Positions 1 to 6,091 of a DNA stretch of 16,905 bases are shown here, piece after piece. The position numbers were made by a program, and so were the translations under genes. The DNA is from JAAOYC01 sp036481345 (lineage in GTDB: Archaea > Nanobdellota > Nanobdellia > Woesearchaeales > WJKL01), in assembly GCA_036481345.1 (NCBI GenBank), contig JAZGHU010000039.1, forward strand, positions 1 to 16,905, given 5' to 3'. Within the stretch, counting starts at the first letter, position 1, and each line of letters opens with the position of its first letter. The notes beneath the pieces are model-generated. The model searched no databases and had not been told where the DNA came from. It saw only the letters and a program-made list of their open reading frames with translations.

Positions 1-1
1 A

Positions 2-385
2 GCAATGTGGCATGAGATCAATGAAACAATAACCAAAGACCATGTTATGAAAATCTACACAGGAAAAAAAGAAAGCTATCAAAGGATGATTGGCTTTTTC
101 AACATACATCATAAACTAAGAAAGAAAAAAGGAATTAAAGAACAGATGATATTCCCAAAAGAAGATCAAAAATTAGCAAAAAAAAGACAAGATTCTATTA
201 CAGAAGTCAAAACAATGAGATTAAACAACAAAGCAGAATTCGGTGTATGGAATGACTTGGTTGAATTCCATCATTATCCTGTAAAAAAAGCACCAAGAGG
301 ATTTCTGATCAAAGATAAAGAGTTTGCAGCAATGTTTGAGCAGATCTTTGATCAACTATTTGATAAAGCTCAACACTTAGTGTAG
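2..385 (+). CDS. TrmB-like transcriptional regulator, C-terminal part (5' end outside window)
   Basis: The reading frame is open to the left edge and ends with TAG at 383-385, so this is probably the 3' end of a longer gene. The first ATG at 5 would leave no DNA-binding domain. The visible part resembles the C-terminal domain of the TrmB-like protein immediately downstream. GFFNIHHKLRKKKGIKEQ here matches GFFVNTHQPKREMMGYKIKK there. The C-terminal pattern (a short strand, then 'KDKEFAAMFEQIFDQLF') parallels 'ESKDVAKSFIDQFNLLW'. In TrmB-family proteins this half carries the effector-sensing or dimerisation region, and the winged helix is N-terminal. The ligand is unknown. The two genes are probably tandem paralogues. 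The family call rests on this by-eye alignment only. Confidence 0.55.
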   Translation, partial: AMWHEINETITKDHVMKIYTGKKESYQRMIGFFNIHHKLRKKKGIKEQMIFPKEDQKLAKKRQDSITEVKTMRLNNKAEFGVWNDLVEFHHYPVKKAPRGFLIKDKEFAAMFEQIFDQLFDKAQHLV

Positions 386-399
386 AGTAAAGCAAAAGG

Positions 400-408
400 T
401 TTAAATAT
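400..408 (+). promoter_or_regulatory. TATA box for the TrmB-family gene at 429
   Basis: TTTAAATAT lies about 25 bp upstream of the ATG at 429. That is the archaeal spacing between TATA box and transcription start, so the mRNA would be leaderless or nearly so. No Shine-Dalgarno sequence lies before the ATG. A second TTAAATATA at 412-420 is too close to the ATG to serve. Confidence 0.6.
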
Positions 409-428
409 CTCTTAAATATAGTTAAATT

Positions 429-1163
429 ATGATAGAAGTACTTCAAAGAATAGGCCTTACAAAGAATGAAATTGTAGTTTACACTACATTATTAGACCTA
501 GGAGAGTCAAAAACAGGAGAAATTCTAAAGAAATCAGGCCTGAACTCAGGAAAGATCTATGAAATACTAGATTCTTTGCAAAAAAAAGGATTGGTTTCAT
601 ACATTCTAAAAAACAAAATAAAATTCTTCAGCCCTGCAAATCCAAATAGGGTATTGGATTATTTAGACGATAAAAAGAAAGAAATAAACAACCAAGAAGA
701 AAGCTATAAGAAAATACTTCCTGATTTGTTAAAAAAGATTTCTGCAATAAAAACAGAAGCAAAAATAGAGATCTTCACAGGAATACAAGGATTAAAGACA
801 GCTTACAAAAAAGAATTAGAATTCTCAAAAAAAGAAACACTTTATGTAATGGGGGTAATCTCTGAAAAAAGCTATCCAAAAGGTGTAAAAGGTTTTTTTG
901 TAAATACCCATCAACCAAAAAGAGAAATGATGGGATATAAAATAAAAAAACTATTAGGAAAAGAAGCAAAAAAACAACTCCATGAAGAAAATGCAGAAAT
1001 CAAATACATCCCATACACATCACTAGTCTCAATCAATGTAATTTCCAATCTCTCAACAATAGGAATCTACTCAGACATCCCAATCATTTTATCAATAGAA
1101 AGCAAAGATGTTGCAAAAAGCTTTATTGATCAGTTCAATCTTTTATGGAACATAGCTAACTAA
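429..1163 (+). CDS. TrmB-family HTH transcriptional regulator
   Basis: This is a 244-residue protein with the usual TrmB layout. Residues 5-72 form a winged helix-turn-helix ('GLTKNEIVVYTTLLDLGES', then 'SGKIYEILDSLQKKGLV'). Residues 78-108 form a charged helical linker that would dimerise. Residues 112-244 form an alpha/beta C-terminal domain. TrmB proteins typically sense sugars or other metabolites and bind promoter DNA in the cytoplasm. The effector and target genes cannot be read from the sequence. The start is fixed by a TATA box about 25 bp upstream. The preceding gene encodes a related C-terminal domain. The 3' end overlaps the stop codon of the convergent GTPase gene by 4 bp, so no terminator separates them. 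Confidence 0.8.
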   Translation: MIEVLQRIGLTKNEIVVYTTLLDLGESKTGEILKKSGLNSGKIYEILDSLQKKGLVSYILKNKIKFFSPANPNRVLDYLDDKKKEINNQEESYKKILPDLLKKISAIKTEAKIEIFTGIQGLKTAYKKELEFSKKETLYVMGVISEKSYPKGVKGFFVNTHQPKREMMGYKIKKLLGKEAKKQLHEENAEIKYIPYTSLVSINVISNLSTIGIYSDIPIILSIESKDVAKSFIDQFNLLWNIAN

Positions 1164-1885
1164 ACAATCTTCCCCTTTTGCCACATTCTAATTATTTCTT
1201 TTCCCATCCTAGCAATATCAGCTATTCCTCCTCTCTTTAGAATGTTTTTCTTAAAAGCAATTTCCTCAAGAACATCATAAGCATCTTCTTGTTTTTTAAC
1301 TTTAAAGAATCTTTCAATCTTCCCATCTAACGCTTCTATTAATTCAATTGCAGCATTTTCAGTATCTTTAATCTTATCAGCATCAACAGATCCGATGATT
1401 AACTTATCAATTTTCTTCATTTTCCCCGCAACATGAGAAAATACTCCTGGAGAATCAATTAATATTAATTTTTTACTAACTCTAATTTTTTGCAATCCTC
1501 TAGTATATCCAGCACGAGGACTTGTTGGTGCACTATGTCTCCCTTTTAATGCATTAATTACAGTAGACTTTCCTGTATTTGGAAATCCAACTACTCCCAC
1601 TACAACTTCTTCTCCCCTTCCAACTTCCATAATCTTACGAAGCAAAACCATAGTTCCAATATGCTTTATTGCACTAACCATAACAGAATTAGCTAACTTA
1701 ATCTTGTTCTGTTCTTTCTTAGTAACCAAATCAATTTTATTTATTACATAAATAAACTTCTTTCCTTCTAATTTCTCTAAAATATCTTTGTTAATACTTT
1801 CTTTAACTCTTCTTGCATCTAACACTAATAAAATGATATCTGATTGCATAATAACACTATCCACTAAAGCCCCATAATTTGCCAT
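1160..1885 (-). CDS. Circularly permuted GTPase, YlqF/YawG (RbgA-like) family
   Basis: With the ATG at 1885 this protein has 241 residues. GTPase motifs occur in permuted order: G4 NKID (49-52), G5-like SAIKHIG (71-77), G1 GFPNTGKST (100-108), a G2 threonine in GYTRG (126-130), and G3 DSPG (144-147). That order defines the YlqF/YawG/YjeQ class. Members act in ribosome subunit assembly; RbgA, for example, acts on the large subunit. A basic helical C-terminal segment ('GKEIIRMWQKGKIV') is typical of RNA-binding tails in this class. The frame extends 16 codons further upstream, but a TATA box at 1908-1914 lies 25 bp before the inner ATG. 'MANYGALVDSVIMQSD' is also the usual family N-terminus. 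The exact rRNA target is unknown. Confidence 0.88.
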   Translation of the reverse strand: MANYGALVDSVIMQSDIILLVLDARRVKESINKDILEKLEGKKFIYVINKIDLVTKKEQNKIKLANSVMVSAIKHIGTMVLLRKIMEVGRGEEVVVGVVGFPNTGKSTVINALKGRHSAPTSPRAGYTRGLQKIRVSKKLILIDSPGVFSHVAGKMKKIDKLIIGSVDADKIKDTENAAIELIEALDGKIERFFKVKKQEDAYDVLEEIAFKKNILKRGGIADIARMGKEIIRMWQKGKIV

Positions 1886-1907
1886 AATAAATAGTAAATA
1901 TGCTATC

Positions 1908-1914
1908 TTATAAA
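1908..1914 (-). promoter_or_regulatory. TATA box for the permuted GTPase gene
   Basis: On the minus strand TTTATAA is centred about 26 bp upstream of the ATG at 1885. This supports a leaderless transcript and argues against the longer start at 1933, which would lie upstream of the promoter. It sits back-to-back with the plus-strand TATA box at 1936-1944. Confidence 0.6.
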
Positions 1915-1935
1915 CCCTTGTAAAAATTCCCAAGG

Positions 1936-1944
1936 TTTTTAAAT
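1936..1944 (+). promoter_or_regulatory. TATA box for the membrane-tethered regulator gene
   Basis: TTTTTAAAT is centred about 27 bp before the ATG at 1967. There is no ribosome binding site between them, so the transcript is probably leaderless. Together with the minus-strand TATA box at 1908-1914 it forms a compact divergent promoter of about 80 bp. Confidence 0.55.
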
Positions 1945-1966
1945 TACTAATGTATATCTTTATGAT

Positions 1967-2842
1967 ATGAAGAAATTATTTATCTTATTTGTATTGCTAT
2001 TAACAATAAATATTGTTTATGCAATAGATATTGATAATTATAATTCTGAATTTAACATTGTAAAAAACAAAGTTGTTGTTGACACAGAAATAGAATTTGC
2101 AACAAAAGTAGCAGGAACTTATGATTTTACTTTGCCAGAAGATTTTGAAGCCCTATCAGTATATATTGATGATAATCCTGCTCCATATAATCTACAAAAC
2201 AACAAACTAATTTTAGTGTTAAAAGGAGATTCAAAAATCAGTTTTAATTATGTTACAGAAGAATTTGTAGACAAAACAAACTTTTTGATTAACATGAATT
2301 TTGATTATGATATCGACAATCTAAAAATAAGCTTAATACTTCCAGAAGGTTCTTCATTAAAAAAGCCAATTACACAAGGAGATCTGACTTCAGGCTCAAT
2401 CTATCCTCAGCCAACCCAAGCAACAACAGATGGCAGAAGCTTAATCTTTATTTGGGAAAAAACAGATATAAAACAAGGAGATGAAACTTCAATATTTACT
2501 CAAATTCAGCCAAAAACAAACATAATTCCATTCATCTTAATACCATTAGCAATAATTCTAATACTAATAGGCATAATTCTTTTTAGAAAAAAAAGAATAG
2601 AAATCAAAGAGAAAATCATAGTACAAAAAGAAGACTACGTCGAGAAACATCTTAAACCAGATGAAGAACAAATAATCAATGTCTTAAAGCTTAAAGAAGG
2701 CTCCTGTGAACAAGGTACGCTAAGAATAGCAACTAACTTTTCAAAAGCACACCTTTCAAGGTTATTAAAAGAATTAGAAGACAGAAAAGTCATTAAAAAG
2801 GAAAAAAGAGGCAAAAAGAACCTTGTTTTCCTTAAAAAATGA
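1967..2842 (+). CDS. Membrane-anchored winged-helix regulator with exported sensor domain (COG2512-like)
   Basis: This 291-residue protein has a signal peptide or signal anchor at residues 1-19 (basic MKK, hydrophobic core, 'VYA' before Ile-20). Residues 20-183 form a strand-rich extracytoplasmic domain. One transmembrane helix spans about 187-206 and is followed by a basic stop-transfer stretch (RKKRIEIKEK). A C-terminal winged helix occupies about 231-291 ('SKAHLSRLLKELEDRKVIKK' plus a basic wing). The topology puts the sensor outside and the DNA-binding domain inside, as in archaeal membrane-associated MarR/ArsR-like regulators. It could signal from the envelope to DNA directly or after proteolytic release. 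The signal and regulon are unknown. It is divergent from the GTPase gene, and the TGGAACA repeats begin 4 bp after its stop codon. Confidence 0.75.
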   Translation: MKKLFILFVLLLTINIVYAIDIDNYNSEFNIVKNKVVVDTEIEFATKVAGTYDFTLPEDFEALSVYIDDNPAPYNLQNNKLILVLKGDSKISFNYVTEEFVDKTNFLINMNFDYDIDNLKISLILPEGSSLKKPITQGDLTSGSIYPQPTQATTDGRSLIFIWEKTDIKQGDETSIFTQIQPKTNIIPFILIPLAIILILIGIILFRKKRIEIKEKIIVQKEDYVEKHLKPDEEQIINVLKLKEGSCEQGTLRIATNFSKAHLSRLLKELEDRKVIKKEKRGKKNLVFLKK

Positions 2843-2845
2843 CTA

Positions 2846-2911
2846 TGGAACAGTCTGGAACAATAAAAACCACTATTTCTAACTTATATCCAAATTAAGC
2901 AAACTGTTCCA
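2846..2911. repeat. TGGAACA-type repeat array upstream of the 2951 gene
   Basis: TGGAACAGT at 2846-2854 is followed at 2856-2862 by TGGAACA, one helical turn (10 bp) away. The exact inverse, ACTGTTCCA, lies at 2903-2911, just upstream of the TATA box at 2919-2927. The outer copies form a perfect 9-bp inverted repeat around a 48-bp centre. The arrangement suggests paired sites for a DNA-binding protein. A long-range hairpin at the end of the upstream transcript is the alternative. Confidence 0.5.
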
Positions 2912-2918
2912 CCCATAA

Positions 2919-2927
2919 GGTATATCT
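2919..2927 (+). promoter_or_regulatory. TATA box for the 2951-4791 operon
   Basis: GGTATATCT is centred about 27 bp upstream of the ATG at 2951, and no Shine-Dalgarno sequence intervenes. The inverted TGTTCCA copy ends 7 bp before it, which would place a bound regulator next to the TFB recognition element. Confidence 0.5.
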
Positions 2928-2950
2928 ATTTTCTTCACTATAGAACTACT

Positions 2951-3742
2951 ATGAGCGAGACAAAAAACTATGGACTTGAGCAGAAAGTAAGGACCCCTTC
3001 TATTATACCTAATAGAAAAGGAGACAAAGGAGTTAAAGTTTACTTTCCAGCAGAAGCAAGTACAGAAGATATAGGATTTCTAGTAAATGCCACTAATAAA
3101 TCAGGCAAGATTAGGCCAATTAGGCAAGGAGATAGATTTTCAATAGATATTATTGGATGCAAATACTTTGATAATGATGGAAATCTTGTATCAGATTACA
3201 AAGCAGAAGAAGTAGTCTATAAAGAACCAGAAAGATTCTATGAAGTTGTTAAATTAAATGGAGAAACAACTACAAAACCAATTCTTTCAGAAAAAGAAAA
3301 AGCACAAGAAATAAAATGGGGCCACATGGATAAGAAATTTGGAGATCTTGTTGACTCAAAATACAAAATTGATGACCTTGTTATTGCAGTGCAATGCATA
3401 ATGTATGCAAAAATTCCAGAGCCGTATATTCCTGAAGTTCCTACTAAATCAAAAAAAACTAAGCATGAAACACAAGCAACAATTGTAATGAGAACTTATG
3501 AAGAGCCAGTATTTGCTTTTGAATCTGAAGATAAATCACCTGACGAACCAAATACTACTGAAAGCAGACAAGCAATTCCCATAGCAGAGTTTCAAGAATT
3601 TGAACAAGAACAATTAGAAGCTGAAAGACAAAGAAAATTAAAATCAGAAACATCAAGAACAGCAGTCTTTGAAGATGATTCAGATGATGAAGATCATGGG
3701 GAATGGATAACAGAAAGCCTGCAAAAACCAGCAAATCAATAA
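2951..3742 (+). CDS. Hypothetical protein, strand-rich N-terminal half with acidic C-terminal tail
   Basis: I do not recognise this 263-residue protein. It has no signal peptide or membrane segment, so it is probably cytosolic. Residues 15-155 look like a folded, strand-rich domain ('GVKVYFPAEASTEDIGFLV', 'RFSIDIIGCKYFDNDGN'). Residues 160-263 are low-complexity, with many Glu, Gln, Ser and Thr and an acidic patch, EDDSDDEDHGE (241-251). The start follows a TATA box by about 25 bp. Forty-seven bases after its stop begins an exported acidic protein preceded by a strong ribosome binding site, so the two are probably co-transcribed. The repeats at 2846-2911 suggest the unit is regulated. No function can be assigned. 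Confidence 0.7.
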   Translation: MSETKNYGLEQKVRTPSIIPNRKGDKGVKVYFPAEASTEDIGFLVNATNKSGKIRPIRQGDRFSIDIIGCKYFDNDGNLVSDYKAEEVVYKEPERFYEVVKLNGETTTKPILSEKEKAQEIKWGHMDKKFGDLVDSKYKIDDLVIAVQCIMYAKIPEPYIPEVPTKSKKTKHETQATIVMRTYEEPVFAFESEDKSPDEPNTTESRQAIPIAEFQEFEQEQLEAERQRKLKSETSRTAVFEDDSDDEDHGEWITESLQKPANQ

Positions 3743-3773
3743 ATTCATACTCATCAATCATGATAAAAATCTT

Positions 3774-3781
3774 AAGGAGGT
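3774..3781 (+). promoter_or_regulatory. Strong Shine-Dalgarno site deciding the start at 3790
   Basis: AAGGAGGT lies 8 bases before the ATG at 3790, which begins a canonical signal peptide. The frame is open further upstream to 3703 with an in-frame ATG. That longer start would overlap the previous gene and would bury the signal peptide, so it is rejected. Confidence 0.85.
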
Positions 3782-3789
3782 CTAATAAA

Positions 3790-4791
3790 ATGAAAAAAAC
3801 AATGGCAATATTTTTGGCAATGTTAATGGTACTATCAATGATACCACTTGTATTTGCTGAAAATGAAACCGAAGAAGACGTTGTAGATGATTCTGAAACT
3901 GAAGAAGTTGAAGAAGAAGATACGGCAGAGGAAGACGAGGAAGAAGTAGAAGAAGAAGACGAGGAAGAAGTAGAAGAAGAAGACGAGGAAGAAGTTGAAG
4001 AGGAAGAAGAAGTTCTAGTAGAGCTTGATGAAGAAGTTATTGAAGAAGCTGGAATTACACCAGACTCTCCATTGTATGGAATTGAAAGAGCAATGGAAAG
4101 AATCAGTTTGGCTTTAACATTAGGAAAAGCAAACAAAGCTAAGAAAGGACTTGCTCATGCACAAGAAAGACTTGCAGAAGTTCAAGCTATGATTGCTGAA
4201 AAGAAATTAGCAAAAGCTGCAAAAGCTCAAGAAGGATATGAAGATGCAATTGAAGGAGTTGCTGAAAATGTTGAAGAACTTGGAAATGGAGATGGCGAAG
4301 AGCAATTAGCAGACGCTGTTGAAATTGAAGAAGAACTTGCTGAAACAGAAGAAGCTCTTGAAGCAGTAAATCAAATAAGACTTAAAGTTAGCAATAAAAT
4401 CAGCGCAGAAGAAAGAGCTGAAATCGAAGCTATGCTTGAAAGTTTAGAAGGAGTTAATTCTAGATTCAAAGTAAAGTTAGAAGCTAACAAAAATCAAGCA
4501 AAAATCAAAATCAAAGCTGAAAAAGGAGCAACAGACGAAGAAATCGATGCTCTAGTAGCTGCTTTGAGAGAAGGAAGAGAGCTTGCAAAAGTAAGAATCG
4601 TTAGAAAAGGATCAGGAAGAGTTAAATCTGAAGCTGAAGAAGACGAAGAAGAAGCTGAAGACGAAGAAGAAACCTCAAAAGGCAAAAGCAATGGTAAAGG
4701 TAAAAATTCAGATGACGAAGAAGATGAAGTAGAAGAAGAGGAAGAAGAATCTGAAGAAGAGCCTGAAGAAGAAGACGATTCAGAAGAATAA
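3790..4791 (+). CDS. Exported, highly acidic protein with DUF5667-like helical core
   Basis: This 333-residue protein starts with a clear signal peptide (residues 1-23, 'MKKTMAIFLAMLMVLSMIPL', cleavage after VFA). Residues 24-86 are a Glu/Asp-rich stretch containing three perfect 8-residue repeats of EDEEEVEE (48-71). Residues 89-160 contain 'PDSPLYGIERAMERISLAL' followed by alpha-helical 'LAHAQERLAEVQAMIAEKKL'. This matches the pattern I associate with DUF5667, common in exported archaeal proteins. Further helical sequence (170-275) precedes a second acidic tail (280-333) with a short SKGKSNGKGK break. No transmembrane anchor follows the signal peptide, so the product is secreted or held electrostatically. 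The acidic tails could bind cations or basic surface components. The function is unknown. Confidence 0.75.
   Translation: MKKTMAIFLAMLMVLSMIPLVFAENETEEDVVDDSETEEVEEEDTAEEDEEEVEEEDEEEVEEEDEEEVEEEEEVLVELDEEVIEEAGITPDSPLYGIERAMERISLALTLGKANKAKKGLAHAQERLAEVQAMIAEKKLAKAAKAQEGYEDAIEGVAENVEELGNGDGEEQLADAVEIEEELAETEEALEAVNQIRLKVSNKISAEERAEIEAMLESLEGVNSRFKVKLEANKNQAKIKIKAEKGATDEEIDALVAALREGRELAKVRIVRKGSGRVKSEAEEDEEEAEDEEETSKGKSNGKGKNSDDEEDEVEEEEEESEEEPEEEDDSEE
3931..4002 (+). repeat. Three tandem 24-bp coding repeats (EDEEEVEE)
   Basis: The 24-bp unit beginning GAAGACGAGGAAGAAGTAGA occurs three times in a row. The first two copies are identical and the third differs in two bases near its 3' end. Near-identity at DNA level, including synonymous positions, suggests recent slippage or expansion. 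Copy number may vary between strains. Confidence 0.85.
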
Positions 4792-4832
4792 GTGATTAAT
4801 TTCACTTAATTTTTTATTTTTTTTCTTTTTTT
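4789..4832 (+). terminator. Stem-loop plus T-run terminator
   Basis: TAAGTGA (4789-4795) pairs with TCACTTA (4802-4808) around a 6-base loop. A long T-rich run (4810-4832) follows on the plus strand. The stem overlaps the stop codon of the acidic protein. It separates that gene from the convergent gene ending at 4831. Confidence 0.7.
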
Positions 4833-5130
4833 ATTCTTCTAAATATTTACCAAAAGCATCATAAAATTCTTGCCCACAATTTTCAATACACCATCCCTTA
4901 AATTTTGGATTATTAACAATATCTCTTATATGAAGAATTCCACTTGGAGTTCCACCTAGTTCTTTTCCAGCATACCATTCATATAATTCATTAGAAGCAA
5001 ATGCTGTCCCTCCCTTGTATAAACAGCAGCCTATTACATCTTTACAAAATTGATCAAGAATTTTATCTAAACCATTCATACTTTCTTCTTTTTTTAGATC
5101 CAATAACTTTTTAGCATCATCTTTTCCCAT
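4831..5130 (-). CDS. Small hypothetical protein with clustered cysteines
   Basis: This 99-residue protein matches no family I recognise. It is predicted soluble, with no signal peptide or membrane segment. Five cysteines form two groups, C29-x5-C35-C36 and C81-x3-C85, with surrounding 'FCKDVIGCCLYKGG' and 'KGWCIENCGQEFY'. They could bind a metal or form disulfides. The N-terminus is charged and helical, and the middle ('NELYEWYAGKELGGTP') has aromatic and glycine residues. Its own TATA box at 5149-5157 lies about 23 bp upstream of the ATG, so it is probably a single leaderless gene. It converges on the acidic-protein gene across the terminator. The coding call is supported by the promoter, the start context and the non-biased composition. 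Confidence 0.6.
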   Translation of the reverse strand: MGKDDAKKLLDLKKEESMNGLDKILDQFCKDVIGCCLYKGGTAFASNELYEWYAGKELGGTPSGILHIRDIVNNPKFKGWCIENCGQEFYDAFGKYLEE

Positions 5131-5148
5131 AAAAAACCAAATAGAACT

Positions 5149-5157
5149 ATATTTAAA
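5149..5157 (-). promoter_or_regulatory. TATA box for the 99-residue protein gene
   Basis: TTTAAATAT on the minus strand, centred about 23 bp before the ATG at 5130, lies directly after the stop of the coiled-coil gene. It suggests independent transcription rather than read-through. Confidence 0.5.
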
Positions 5158-5161
5158 AACC

Positions 5162-6040
5162 TTAGTCTTCTAACTCTTGCATTAACAATAAATCTTCAGT
5201 GGTTAACTTTCCACCTTTCTTAATTTTCTCTTTAACAATATCGCCTTTATCTTTTAATTTACTTCTTTTATCTTTTTTTTGCTTAACTTGAACTTTTTTC
5301 CTTTCAACTCCAACGTCTGAACTAAGTTTTCCAAGCTCAATTAACTTTTCCTGCAATTTATTATTAGCTTCAATAAACTTTTTCTTGAATTCAATAAATT
5401 TCTTAAAAGCTTCATCCTCTTTTTTCCTTAAGTCATCAACTTCTCTTGAAGTTTCAATGATTTCTTCATGCTTTTCCTGGCTTTCCTTTGCTTTAGTCTG
5501 AACATCTTTGTGAAATCCTTCTGATTCTTTCTTTAATTCATCAATTTCTTTACTTGCCTTGCTTGCCTTTTCAAAAATCTCACTTGCCTTCCCACTCCCG
5601 CCTAATTTTTTCTTCAATTCTTTGATCTCTTTCATCAATTTCTTTTCTTTTTCAAAACTTACTCCCTCATGTTCAATAATAAACTCTAATTTCTCCATCT
5701 GTTTCTTTATCATAGAAGGATCTTCTTTTATTCCAAACTTTTTCTGGATATTTATTTTTTCTGCATTAAGCTTCTTAAACTCTTCAATCTTAGCTCTGAT
5801 CTTGTCATTAAGCTCTTTTCTCTTCCCTTTGCTAACTTTAACTTCTTTTGTAAACTTGTCTCTACTTCCTTTACTGCTTTTTACTCTTCCAATAAGTTTA
5901 GAAATCTTTTTACTATATTCTTCTTTTTTCTTAAACCAAGATTCTTTTTGGTCGTCTAACTGATTTAAAGTTCTCCTCAACTGATTTATTTCTGTTTTGC
6001 ATATGTTGAGTTTCTTTTTTACTTCACTTTTATCATTCAT
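5162..6040 (-). CDS. Coiled-coil protein, COG1340-like archaeal family
   Basis: This 292-residue protein is almost entirely charged alpha-helix with heptad-like spacing, split by a GGSGK hinge at 147-151. The segment 'LEFIIEHEGVSFEKEKKLMK' (118-137) fits the conserved core of archaeal COG1340 coiled-coil proteins (LE-x-I-x-T-x-x-L-x-x-E-K-E-L). The C-terminal 'VKEKIKKGGKLTTEDLLLMQ' (269-288) fits the family's conserved end. The middle and C-terminal parts are strongly basic, consistent with nucleic-acid or ribosome contact. That role is inferred. The gene lies 51 bp downstream of P1, but a terminator-like hairpin intervenes. A TATA-like TTTTAATTTTA (6056-6066) lies about 20 bp before the ATG. 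It may be expressed from both its own promoter and read-through. The molecular function is unknown. Confidence 0.75.
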   Translation of the reverse strand: MNDKSEVKKKLNICKTEINQLRRTLNQLDDQKESWFKKKEEYSKKISKLIGRVKSSKGSRDKFTKEVKVSKGKRKELNDKIRAKIEEFKKLNAEKINIQKKFGIKEDPSMIKKQMEKLEFIIEHEGVSFEKEKKLMKEIKELKKKLGGSGKASEIFEKASKASKEIDELKKESEGFHKDVQTKAKESQEKHEEIIETSREVDDLRKKEDEAFKKFIEFKKKFIEANNKLQEKLIELGKLSSDVGVERKKVQVKQKKDKRSKLKDKGDIVKEKIKKGGKLTTEDLLLMQELED

Positions 6041-6063
6041 GTTGTACCTTTCCTACTAAAATT

Positions 6064-6090
6064 AAAACAAAAAATGGCTATGTAGCCACT
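6064..6090 (-). terminator. Hairpin and U-tract directly after the P1 stop codon
   Basis: On the minus strand TGGCT (6088-6084) pairs with AGCCA (6079-6075) across the 4-base loop ACAT. One wobble and one A-T pair extend the stem outward. Six T residues (6074-6069) and then GTTTT follow. The stem begins a few bases after the P1 stop. It is a good candidate for terminating or attenuating the stalk operon ahead of the coiled-coil gene. Confidence 0.6.
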
Positions 6091-6091
6091 T

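Noticed and set aside
1886..1933. Sixteen-codon upstream extension of the GTPase
   Set aside because: It contains the TATA box that serves the inner ATG, and homologues begin at the inner Met.
3555..4136. Ser-rich open frame on the minus strand opposite the acidic protein
   Set aside because: Reverse complement of Glu/Asp codon runs (GAA/GAAGAC) gives TTC/TCT serine runs. It has no promoter or ribosome binding site, and the plus-strand gene has a signal peptide and a strong one.
4494..4805. Ser-rich open frame on the minus strand opposite the C-terminal acidic tail
   Set aside because: Same compositional artefact. It overlaps the terminator and has no start signals.
5559..5963. Hydrophobic Leu/Phe/Ser-rich open frame opposite the coiled-coil gene, resembling a membrane protein
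   Set aside because: Lys/Glu codons read backwards give Phe/Leu/Ser. The coiled-coil frame has conserved family segments.
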